Positions 34,606-44,662 of a stretch of 64,000 nucleotides of DNA are shown here, in pieces. The stretch comes from Cryptomeria japonica (taxonomy: Eukaryota; Streptophyta; Pinopsida; Cupressales; Cupressaceae). The notes beneath the pieces were generated by a model. The model did no database searches, was not told where the DNA came from, and saw only the letters and a program-made list of their open reading frames with translations. The stretch spans positions 232,118,396 through 232,182,395 of the forward strand of contig NC_081406.1 in assembly GCF_030272615.1 (NCBI RefSeq), given 5' to 3'. Both the position numbers and the translations under genes were made by a program. Every line of letters starts with the position of its first letter. Within the stretch, counting starts at the first letter, position 1.

Positions 34606-34733
34606 TGTTGGTAATTGACACTCATTGGATTCATTTTGTTGTCATTGATGGCAACAAGATCTGAAGAAATTCATAAACCAGCACCAGGAGTCGTATACCG
34701 GCAGATACCGACATTGGAGGCATTCAGGTCTAT
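34606..34733 (+). repeat. 3' LTR of the outer element, left part
   Basis: It starts TGTTGGTAATTGACACTC. It is interrupted after 34733 by chromovirus copy 2. The last five bases TCTAT (34729-34733) are the left target duplication. Confidence 0.8.
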
Positions 34734-35073
34734 TGGTGCAAGAGCACCCAGGACTTAAGCAATCTAACTTTCACAATTTTGGCTTGTACTAACCCTAGCC
34801 AATTCAATGGTGGATAAGGACTCTAGAAGGGTCCAAGAGTTAGTATTTTGTGTCAATGTAGGTCTAGGTTGAGTTCATTTTTCTTAGGTTTGCATTTTTT
34901 TTGTGTAAATAGTGAGTTTGAGTAGGTATTTGGCCTTTTTGTTGGTCAAAAGTTTGTAAAAGAATTAGAGAGGGTCAAATAGGTCTTAGAAATGTTTGAA
35001 ATGTCATATGTGATGACTGGACATAGGTCTCTTAGGTTTGAGAGATCAAAAGTGCAAAAATCATAAAGTTGCA

Positions 35074-35095
35074 AAAAGTTGTCATGACAACTTTT
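35074..35095. promoter_or_regulatory. perfect 22-bp palindrome in the 5' LTR
   Basis: The core is TTGTCATGACAA, extended by four more paired bases and then A/T on each side. It is repeated exactly in the 3' LTR, and the core is kept in copy 1. It is located just upstream of the TATA box, as an enhancer or operator-like site would be. Function is inference. Confidence 0.55.
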
Positions 35096-35166
35096 GTCCT
35101 AAAATTGGTTAGCGGTGGATTTAGGTATTTCCCAATGCCATAGAGGGACTCCACATGTAGGAAAGA

Positions 35167-35174
35167 TATATAAA
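35167..35174 (+). promoter_or_regulatory. TATA box of the 5' LTR
   Basis: TATATAAA, followed by CCCCCTC, about 433 bp into the LTR. It marks the U3/R boundary region. Confidence 0.7.
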
Positions 35175-36350
35175 CCCCCTCTTTCATGTTTACCAAGGTT
35201 GGTGAAGTTTGTTTTGTAAGTGCAACAACTGAAACTACTCATTTCCAGTCTTGTTGGTAGCATTTTGGCTTGTTTTACTCAATTTTGCATTAGAATATGG
35301 ATTGAATCCATTGATACAACAATGGATTGAGTAACTCTTGTGTGTTATTTATTTATTGGTTCATTTTAGAACTTTGTAAGTAGTGTACATAAGTACTTTC
35401 TTGTTCAAGTTTGTAAGCAGTCAGTTTTGGCTTGTAAATAGCAATTTTCTTGTAAATATGGTTGCCCCATGAGTCCCACACGTGTTGCCATCATGGCTAG
35501 TTGAGGCATGGTTGGAAACCTCCTGTACATTGTAAATATTCAGGTTCAAGTGCTGGAGAAGTGTTTGGATATGACTGTCACCTCATTCTAGGTGAGTCCA
35601 GGAGCAACTCGACCAGAGAAAAAGAGGTGAAAAAGTGGTGAAGAGTGCAAGGGTGAGTGCAAGATCACCATTTCTGAGTTTGGAGGGGTCCATGAGGTTG
35701 GGGAAAACTTTTATGTACAAGGAGGAGCATTGACAATTCCATTTGATAGCAAAACCCCAACTTGCCTACTCACTATCGGTTAAGGCCTTTAAAACCCTAC
35801 AAACCCTCATTTTGGGGTTCATACCTTGTACAGTAAGAACAAGGCCTAAAACCTCAAAAATATTTTAGGAATGGGTGTATCATTGAAGAAAAGATAAAAT
35901 TGTTTGGGGGTTCTTTGAGTCATTTTCCTTCAAGCCCTAGAAAACTGGTCTTGGAGGCATAATTAGGCTTAATTCCTTGTAGCCCTTTTCCGGGCAAGAT
36001 TGTGAAACCGGTAAGAAACCTAAAGATTGCAACCCACTAATGGACTCCATATGCACTAAAAAATGTTGGAATACCTCACTACACCTCTGCAACATCTCAC
36101 AACAATTGGAGGTCATTACGACAAGTTGAGGCCAAGAGGCCAGAATTGAGCACCTGAGAAGCATAGTGAATTGATAGGGTTCCTAACCAAAACACCTGAA
36201 GCAAACACCCTAGTAAGGACAATAACCAAGCCCTAGAAGAGATTGAGAGGGACTTGGAGGTCTAGAAAGAAACTAGGCCTGGTGAGTTGGTGGAATTGAG
36301 CAACATCAACTTAGTGAAGTGTTGAGCAGGATAGGTGTATCCTGTCGAAT

Positions 36351-36362
36351 TGGTATCAGAGC
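36351..36362 (+). promoter_or_regulatory. primer-binding site, initiator tRNA-Met
   Basis: TGGTATCAGAGC, complementary to the 3' end of plant initiator tRNA-Met, three bases after the LTR end. Confidence 0.92.
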
Positions 36363-36424
36363 CTACAAGATTTGGGCTAGTAAAGTTGATGTCCTTGTTG
36401 TCAGGAGAGTCAGTTGGAGACAAC

Positions 36425-37500
36425 ATGGTGACCAATGTAGAGTTGGCCAGGAAGTGGATGATCAGGAGGAAGAGAATAAACTCTTGAAATAGAAATTGAT
36501 TGAGTTGGAGAGTAAGCTTGGTGCAATTGAAACCAAGGCTGATGAAGTGTTGGTAAAGGTGGAAGGAGTAGAAGGGAAGGGTAACGAAGTGGCAGAAATA
36601 GAAAAGATACCTGAACCTGACCCTATCCTAGAGTAAGAACCTTTCTTAAAGGCATTGAAGGCCTTGAGTGGCAAATCACTGGAAGGATTGCCATTGTTCA
36701 CTGGCAAGATGGAGGCAGAAGTGGTTGTAGAATGGATAGAAGGTATGGAGAACCACTTTGAGTGTGAAGGCATAACTAAAGCCCAGAGAGTCAAGGTAGC
36801 CAAGTCTAGGATGAGAGGAGCTTCTCTCACATGGTGGCAATTTGTACAAGATGAGAGGAAGAAAATGGGCAAAGCACCCATCTCTTCTTAGAATGGGATG
36901 TTAGTCAAAATCAAAGAAGTCTATCTCCCTGATGACTATGAAGTGCAAATTCATAAGAAGAGGCAAAAATTAAGGCAAAAAGATCTTGATGTCAGTAGCT
37001 ACATGGAGGAGTTTCACACACTTAGCCTTAGATCTCATGTGGTAGAAGAGGAGAGTCTCAAGGTTGATAGGTACCTAAATGATATATGGTGGAACATCCA
37101 AGAAGCAATCAGTCTAATGAGCCCAAAAATAGTCCATCAAACCTTTCAACTTGCCCTTAAGGTGGAGGAAAAACTAAAAAGAAGATGTGACTCAAGCAAC
37201 AATAGGGGTAGAGGTAGAGGAAAAGACAATAGAGGCCATAGAGGAGGTTTTGGTGGAAGAAGTTCTGAACAAAGACCACAAGTAGAGTCTAAACTCACTG
37301 AGCAGCAAGATAGTGGTAGCAGTAGAGGAGGATTCAAAAGAGGAAGGGGATCAAACAGTGGTTCTAGAGGAAGATCTAGTAGCCAAGGTAGAGGTTCCTC
37401 ATACTTTGCAACAATGAAGTGTTACCATTGTAACTAACTTGGTCACCTAGCATATAGGTGTCCAGAGAAGGGATCATCATCACATGGTGGTGAAAGAAGA
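36425..37500 (+). pseudogene. gag: chromovirus gag (copy 2), decayed
   Basis: An acidic, helical N-terminus (ELESKLGAIETKADEV) is followed by the gag core (ASLTWWQFVQDERKK near 36830; FHTLSLRS near 37013). Then come an RG-rich basic stretch (SGSRGRSSSQGRGSS) and one zinc knuckle at 37420-37461 (CYHCN, stop, LGHLAYRC). Stops occur near 36490 (TAG), at 36634 (TAA), 36889 (TAG) and 37435 (TAA, where copy 1 has CAG). The true start is uncertain; 36425 is the first ATG of note after the primer site but is not in the main gag frame. There is no frameshift in the main frame. Confidence 0.88.
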
Positions 37501-40500
37501 GTGAGCTATCTTCAAGAAGAGTCTTCAAGCAGCAAGACTTCAGAAGTTGCCTTAGAGTCAGAAGTAGGTGACAACTTGATGATAAGGAGAACTTTGATCA
37601 AAGAACTGGTCAGAGAAGAGCATAGCCAAAGAAGGTCCTTGTTTAGGATCAAATGCAAGATTTTGAATAAAGTGTGCAAAGTGATCATTGATTTAGGGTC
37701 TACAGACAACATTGTGTCAGAAGAGGTAGTGAGAAAGCTCAAATTGCAAAGGATACCTCACAACAACTCTTACAGAGTCACTTGGTTGAACAAAGGACAA
37801 CATGTTCTTGTTAATGAGCAAGCATGGGTGGATTTTACCATTGGAAGGTATAAGGACATGGTGTTATGTGATGTCTTACCCATGGATGCATGCCATCTTC
37901 TATTAGGAAGACCATGGTAATTTGATAGACAAGCTATCCATGATGGAGCCAAGAATGCATACTCATTCAAGAAAGATGGAGTCACATTCAAGATTCAGTC
38001 TATCTTTGAGGAAGGTGAAAAAATGGCAGCAAGTCCTAATGTTCTTTTGGTGAGTGAAAAACAGTTCTTAAAGACACTCGAGGAAGGTGAAGGTATAGGG
38101 TTTGCACCTGTGATGAAGCCCAAAGAAGAAGACAAGAAAGAGCAACAAGATTTACCATTAGAAGTGCAATAATTGTTGAAGAAATTCAAAGGTATAGTAA
38201 GTGAAGGACAACCAACCACCTTACCTCCTAAAAGAACCATAAGCCATCAAATAGACTTCATTCCCAGAGCATCCTTGCCTAATAAAGCAGCCTACAAAAT
38301 GACTCCTCAATAAAACATTGAAATTGCCAATCAAATCCAAGAGCTCTTAAACCAAGGCCTAATTAGGAAGAGTATTAGCCCTTGTGCTATCCCTACCATG
38401 TTGGCACCAAAAAAAGGTGGTACTTGGAGATTGTGTACTGATTCTAGAGCCATAAATAGGATCACCATCAGATATAGGTTTCATATTCCTAGAATAGAAG
38501 ACCTAATGGATTGTTTAGGGGAAGCCAAGTACTTTACCAAGATTGACCTTAGGAGTGGCTATCATCAAATTATAATTAAGGAGGGTGATGAATGGAAGAC
38601 CGCATTTAAGACCACTAAAGGTCTTTATGAGTGGATTGTAATGCCATTTGGCTTATCCAATGCTCCAAGCACCTTCATGAGACTCATGAATGAGGTGATG
38701 AAGGAATTCATAGGTAAATTTGTGGTAGTATATCTTGATGATATTCTCATTTTCAATAAGGATAGAGCAGCACATATTAGTCATTTGCAAGATGTATTAC
38801 AAAGATTGTATGATGAAAAGCTAACCATGAATCTGGATAAGTGTGAGTTTGTCAAGCAGGAGTTGGTTTATCTTGGGTTTGTGTTGTCTCAAGGAAACCT
38901 CGAGATAGACCCAAGCAAGGTGGAAGCCATTGTAAATTGGCCTACTCCTAAGACAACAACAAAGGTGAGAAGCTTCCATGGACTAGCTCAGTACTACAGG
39001 AAGTTCATTAGGCAATTTAGTGCTATATGTGCACCCATGTTAGACACCATTAGAGGTGGAGTAAAGGCAAAGTTTCAGTGGGGTGAAGCAGAAAACAAAG
39101 GTTTTGAAACCTTGAAGGAGAAGATATCTACCCAACCGGTACTAGTGTTGCCTAGTTTTGAGAAACTTCTAATTGTAGAGTGTGATGCAAGCAATGTTGC
39201 AGTAGGTGTTGTCCTAAGCCAAGAAGGAATCCTAGTAGCCTTCCATAGTGAGAAGCTAAGTGATGCCAAGAGGAAATACTACTCTTATGACCTTGAGTTG
39301 TATGCTTTGGTGCAAGCATTGAGAAAATGGAGACACTATCTCTTACCCAAAGAATTTGTGGTATACACAGATAACCAAGCATTGAGTTTCCTAAATTCCC
39401 AAGACAAACTTAGTCACAAACACATGAAATGGGTGGAGTATATGCAGGCCTATACATTCACCATTAAGCACAAGAAAGGGTAGCAAAATTGGGTAGCTGA
39501 TGCACTAAGTAGGAGGCTCTTGACAGTCCAATAAATCCAGTTGAGAAGCATAGGTGTGGACAGTTTTAAAGACTTGTATGTATAGGATGAAGACTTCTCA
39601 AATGCCTACCAAGTGTGCAAGGAGTATCAAAATCATTTCCAAAGTGAGTACTCATATTTTACTTTGCAAAATGGGCTATTTTTCAAAGGTGGACAACTTT
39701 GTGTGCCTAAAGGCTAAATGAGGGAAAACCTTATACAAGAGAAACACAATGGCAATCTTAGTGGTCATTTTGGAGTCAATAAGACTCAAGAGTTGGTTCA
39801 AAGATTCTATTATTGGCCAAGGATAAATCAAGATGTGAAGAGGTATGTGGAGACTTGCATAGTTTGCGAAAAAGCCAAGGGTACTTCAACAAATGTCAGT
39901 TTGTATCAACCACTTCCCATACCAAGTAGACCTTGGGAATGCATGAGCATGGAATTTGTGGTAGGTTTGCCAAAGACAAAGCAAGGATATGACAATATTT
40001 ATGTCATTGTGGACAGATTTAGCAAAATGGCTCACTTTGTGCCTTGTAAGACCACTCATGATGCATGCCACATAGCTCAGTTGTTTTTCAAGGAAATAGC
40101 AAGGATACATGGTTTACCATTGAGCATAGTTTCAGATAGGGACTCCAAATTTATGAGTCATTTTTGGAAAACATTATGGCACAAACCTCTCTTTTGGATC
40201 AGCCTACCATCCTCAAACAGATGGGCAGACCAAGGTGGTGAATGGAAGTTTGGGAAACTTATTGAGGTGCCTTACCAAGGAGTATGGGAAGACATGGGAT
40301 CAAGTACTTTCTCAATCTGAATATGCATACAATGACACCATAAATAGGACTACCGATAAAAGCCCTTTTGAAGTAGTCTATGGTGTGCACCCAAGAGGCA
40401 TTTTTGAGTTGAGGGATTTAGGAAGTGCAACAATTAGAAGTGGATATGCAGAGGACTTTTCTCGGTCCATGAAGGAGGTCCATGAATCAGTTAGGCAAGC

Positions 40501-40989
40501 TTTGAAGGAGAACACAAGAAAAAACAAACAAAAAGTTGATGAAAAGAGGAGAAATCTACAATTTCAAGTGGGGGATCTTGTTATGGTGCACTTGAACAAA
40601 GAAAGGCTACAACAAGGAGTGCCAAATAATTTGCAGATGAGGAGGAAGGTCCATGTTCCATTCTAGCTAAGTATGGTGAAAATGCATGCAAAGTGGATCT
40701 ACCTATTGGCATTGGCTTGTCACCAATTTTTAACATAGCAGACTTGGTTGCATACAAGGGGCCAGTCCAAGGTGAAGAATATAGTCAATCAGAGGTTTCA
40801 AAGGATGTGCATAACCTTCAGTTACCAACCAAGCCTAATCTTAAGGCCGAGAAGGTGTTAAGTTCAAGAATTGCCAAGAAGACTAGGCATCAAACCTATT
40901 GGGAACATCTAATCAAATGGCAAGGTATGGATGGTGCTAAAGCTACATGGGTGATGGAGACAGAGTTTAAGAAGCTTAGGATTGATTAG
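37501..40989 (+). pseudogene. pol: chromovirus pol with chromodomain (copy 2), decayed
   Basis: Protease near 37690 has DLG in place of the catalytic DSG. RT about 38300-38950 has YLDD at 38731-38742 and [18 protein letters not shown]. RNase H about 39170-39490 has [11 protein letters not shown] and YTDNQALSF. Integrase about 39740-40330 has a complete zinc site (H..GH, CIVC) and SDRDSKFMSHFW. The expected DGQTE reads DGQTK, so the catalytic Glu is Lys. The chromodomain at about 40880-40980 has HLIKWQGMDGAKATWVMETE. Stops fall at 37918, 38170, 38311, 39481, 39532, 39583 and 39715. A reading-frame excursion between about 40175 and 40650 reflects two compensating indels. It is not autonomous today. 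Confidence 0.92.
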
Positions 40990-41035
40990 AACTTGATTCC
41001 CAAAGAGGTGACATGATCTTCTTTGTTTGGGAGAA

Positions 41036-42660
41036 TGGTGCAGGAGCACCTAGGACTTAGGCAATCTAACTTTCACAATTTTGGATTGTATTGACCCTAG
41101 CCAAGTTAGTGGTGGATAAGTACTCCAAGAGGGTCCAAGAGTTAGTATTTTGTGTCAATGTAGGCCTAGGTTGAGTTCATTTTACTTAGGTTTACATTTT
41201 TTTTGGTGTAAATAGTGAGTTTGAGTAGGTATTTGGCCTTTTTGTTGGTCAAAAGTGTCAAAAGTTGGTAAAAGCATTAGAGAGGGTCAAATAGGTCTTA
41301 GACATGTTTTAAATGTCATATTTGATGACTGGACATAGGTCTCTTAGGTTGGAGAGATCAAAAGGGCAAAAATCATAAAGTTGCAAAAAGTTGTCATGAC
41401 AACTTTTGTCCTGAAATTTGTTAGCAGTGGATTTAGGGATTTCCCAATGCCATAGAAGGACTCCACACGTGGGAAAGATATATAAACCCCCTCTTGCATG
41501 TTTACCAAGGTTGGTGAAGTTTGTTTTGTAAGTGCAACAACTGAAACTACTCATTTTCAGTCTTGTTGGCAGCATTTTGGCTTGTTTTACTCAATTTTGC
41601 ATTAGAATATGGATTGAATCCATTGATCCAGCAATGGATTGAGTTACTATTGTGCATTATTTCTTTCTTGGTTCATTTTAGAACTTTGTAAATATTGTAC
41701 ATAAGTACTTTCTTGTTCAAGTTTGTAAGCAACCAGTTTTGGCTTGTAAATAGCAATTTTCTTGTAAATATGGCTGCCCCATGAGTCCCACACGTGCTGC
41801 CATCACAACTAGTTGGGGCATGGTTGGAAACCTCCTGTACATTGTAAATATGCAGGTTCAAGTGCTGGAGAAGTGTTTGGATATGATTGTCACCTCATTC
41901 TAGGTGAGTCCAGGAGCAACCTGGCTAGAGAAAAAGAGATGAAAAAGTGGTGAAGAGTGCAGGGGTGAGTGCAAGATCACCATTTCTGAGTTTGGAGGGG
42001 TCCATGAGGTTGGGGAAGGCTTGTATGTACAAGGAAGAGCCTTGAAAAATCCATTTGATAGCAAAACCCCAACTTGCCTACTCACTGCCGGTTAAAGGCC
42101 TTTAAAACCCTACAAACCCTCATTTTGGGGTTCATACCTTGTACGATCAGACCAGGCCCTAAAACCTCAAAAATATTTTAGGAATGGGTGTATCATTGAA
42201 AAAAAGATAAAATTGTTTGGGGGTTCTTTGAGTTGTTTTCCTCCAAGCCCTAGAAAACTGTTCTTGGAGGCCTAATTAGGCCTAATTCCTTGTAGCCCTT
42301 TTCCGGGCAAGATTGTGAAACCGGTAAGAAACCTAAAGATTGCAACCCACTAATGGACTCCATATGCACTAAAAACATGTTGTAAGACCTCACTACACCT
42401 CTGCAACATCTCACAACAATTGGAGGTCTTACGACAAGTTGAGGCCAAGAGGCCAGAATTGAGCACCTGAGAAGCATAGTGAATTGATAGGGTTCCTAAC
42501 CAAAACACCTGAAGCAAACACCCTAGTAAGGACAAGAACCAAGCCCTAGAATAGATTAAGAGGGACTTGGAGGTATAGAAATCAACTAGAACTGTTGAGT
42601 TGGTGGAATTAAGCAACATCAACTTAGTGAAGTGTTGAGCAGGCTAGGTGTATCCTATCA
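41036..42660 (+). repeat. 3' LTR of chromovirus copy 2
   Basis: TGGTGCAGGAGCACC to GGTGTATCCTATCA, about 1,625 bp, preceded by the purine-rich GGGAGAA. TATA box at 41479-41486 and 22-bp palindrome at 41386-41407, as in the 5' LTR. Confidence 0.94.
41386..41407. promoter_or_regulatory. perfect 22-bp palindrome in the 3' LTR
   Basis: Identical to the palindrome in the 5' LTR although flanking bases have diverged. Confidence 0.55.
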
Positions 42661-43449
42661 TCTACACCGACACCGACATCAATACTTCAAGGAAGCCGAC
42701 ATCAAGGAATATTTGTTTAGTAAATCATTTTGTAATTATTGTTTGAGGCCGACATTGAATATCTTTTGTAAATGCATTGTAAGCCGACATAAGGCATATA
42801 ATGTGTAATAGGTATACAAGTCAGTCTGCTAGGTCAATTTAATAGGATGATGATGTGATGAAATAGATGATAGACATATATAGGTATAGAAGAACTGTGA
42901 GATGCAAAATATATGTATGGATACCATTTTTGTATGCGAATATTATATCATGCAATGATCTATAGATAGCTTGGAAAGCATTCTTGGAGGAGAAGTAATA
43001 CCAATAATAGTTCAAGTTTGTTAACCGGTACAGAGCATAACTAGAACCAGAACTCTATCTGGCATAGCAAATGCATTATTGAGTTTATTTTTAGTAATTT
43101 ACTTTGGCAGAAATCTTGTATTCAGTGAGGCTCTTTAGTGATGAGCAGTATGCTCTAGGCAGCGTGCCTTCCTGCAAGTGCAGGCCCCTATTATATGTAA
43201 CATCTTTTCATATGGCCAGTGAACTGATATTGTGGGTCACAAATCCCATCGTGGTTTTTCCTCATTAAGGTTTTCCATGTATAAATTATGTGTGTTATGG
43301 TGTTCATTTATGTGGATGGTTTATTTGCTTCTTGTTATATGCTTATTTGTTTACCGGTACATACATGCATGGTTTAGAAAGTTAAAAACTGTTTGTTCTG
43401 GTAGAACATTGATTCATCCTCCCTCTCTCAGTGTTCTCAGATCCCAACA
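42661..43449 (+). repeat. 3' LTR of the outer element, right part
   Basis: It starts with the target duplication TCTAC and continues ACCGACACCGACATC, the same ACCGACA-rich wording found just left of the insertion (about 34700). It ends TCAGATCCCAACA at 43449, the inverted match to the TGTTGG start at 34606. Total LTR length without the insert is about 910 bp. Confidence 0.78.
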
Positions 43450-43700
43450 CTCTTTTTCCCTAATTTAGGCCAAGATCAAGAGCTAGGCAGGGTGCAAGAT
43501 AAAAATAATGAGCTTTGGTTGCATAGGGGAGGCATAAATAGGTCCCGGTCAAGCACGAGGATGAGATCAATAAGGTGAGGGCCCAAATCAAAATAAGGGG
43601 TGCAATTTTAGGATGCTACAAATGTTTATTACATTTCAAAAACTTTCTTTAATTTTCTTTGCATTTACTTATTGACCTTATATATTGGCAATTAATTCAT
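43450..43700. other. spacer, no gene
   Basis: No feature recognised. Confidence 0.3.
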
Positions 43701-44345
43701 CAGTTGGTGCCATGAGTGCCTTATTTGGCATTATCCCAGCTCAAGTCCTCAAGCATCATTAGACATTCCTTGTTAGTTCTCATAGAGTGATCATTCTCAA
43801 TGTTCGGTTGTGGTTTAGAACTAGAATTAGGAGTAGCCTAAATGGAAGGATCAACCCTTCTTGGGCCATCTTTGAGAATATGAGAAGTTTCTAAGAGACT
43901 GCAAAGTCTTTGTAAGAACTAACATCTCAGTAGTGTGACATTTGTCAAATTTATTAGTAACCCCAAAGGGTTTCTCTTCAATCACATTGAGTAATTTGTT
44001 CTTTCCAGTAGGGTGGCCAAGGTTTGAGGGCATGGTCACTAAGGAGTGGGTTTCATTTATTTCAATGTCCAAGTCACCTGATGTTGAATTAATTCAGTCT
44101 ATGCCACCTTTCTCTATCCATCCTCCCAGCAAGATTCTATCATCTTCTCCATATCAAGCAAAAAATTTCTCTTGTATTTATTTCAAAGTAGCATGGTCAA
44201 TCAACCATTATGAGTTTTTCCTCTATATTCTGACCTTTGATGCCAATGATCTACAAAAGATCACACAAAAAAATTCATTTATGATGACATTAATTATTTG
44301 AATATTTTTGAATAACTATAACCTCTTATTGTTTGTTTATAGAAA
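43700..44345 (-). repeat. direct repeat D1 flanking ORF C
   Basis: About 650 bp, diverged but alignable to 46705-47375 along its whole length (GGTTTAGAACTAGAATTAGG; CAATCACATTGAGTA; TCTACAAAAGATCA). Read on the minus strand, both copies keep a related peptide (LNVIEEKPFGV here, LNVIEKKPFNI in D2), so the repeat may derive from coding sequence. The same-orientation flanking of ORF C would also fit diverged LTRs. Confidence 0.7.
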
Positions 44346-44662
44346 CATTTTTTTATGACAATAGAAACATGAATATGGACTAATGAAACTCCATGTTTGG
44401 TTGGTTTTAGAAGATGTTATATATACAAAAAAACCCTAGTTTTGGATTAAGGAAAAAATAGGTTTTGAAGGGGCTCCGAAACCCTTTACAAAATGATTCT
44501 AAGAGGATTAGAATCAGTAAGCAACATCCAAGACAAAATGGGTTGCAAGGATAGGCGTAAAAAGCAATAGCCAAAGAGACAACAAAACCCAGCTAGGCAC
44601 AAAAAGACAACAAAAAGACCAAACCTAGACACAGAAAGACCCAGCAAGAGAAAACAACCCAA
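44346..44662. other. 3' flank of ORF C, no gene
   Basis: A-rich sequence with repeated CAAAAAGAC and CAACAAAA words. No coding frame. Confidence 0.3.

Larger units (their letters stand above)
34734..36347 (+). repeat. 5' LTR of chromovirus copy 2
   Basis: It begins TGGTGCAAGAGCACC and ends GGTGTATCCTGTCG, where the 3' LTR ends ..CCTATCA. It is about 1,614 bp. It carries a TATA box at 35167 and a perfect 22-bp palindrome 72 bp upstream of it. It holds no ORF of note. Confidence 0.93.
34734..42660 (+). mobile_element. Ty3/gypsy chromovirus copy 2, full length, nested
   Basis: Both LTRs, the primer-binding site, gag, all pol domains and a chromodomain are present. The left target TCTAT (34729-34733) and right target TCTAC (42661-42665) match at four of five positions. 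A by-eye comparison of the first 400 or so bases of the two LTRs gives about 6 percent differences, so the insertion is old. It is inside the 3' LTR of another element, which it therefore postdates. Confidence 0.95.
29860..43449 (+). mobile_element. outer LTR element (pol-less), 5'-truncated, split by a nested chromovirus
   Basis: From left to right: a gag-like coiled-coil and zinc-knuckle region, an untranslated segment, the long ORF B, a polypurine tract at 34594-34604, and a 3' LTR starting TGTTGG at 34606. The LTR is interrupted at 34733 by chromovirus copy 2 and resumes at 42661, ending CCAACA at 43449. I see no protease, RT, RNase H or integrase. The 5' LTR is absent. The overall plan (gag, then a long ORF right before the PPT) recalls the envelope-like position in SIRE-type copia elements, but ORF B has no membrane segment. 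Confidence 0.7.

Noticed and set aside
34606-34733. This LTR piece as the 5' LTR of chromovirus copy 2
   Set aside because: Its TGTTGG start and polypurine tract belong to the outer element. Copy 2 starts at 34734 with different ends.
35074-35095. Bacterial-type terminator or operator
   Set aside because: It is a perfect palindrome without loop or T-tract and lies in a plant LTR.
1366-38172. Further shared stop codons between chromovirus copies (1366 versus 38170; 2731 versus 39532)
   Set aside because: Careful alignment places them one or two codons apart, so only the stop after RPW is truly shared.
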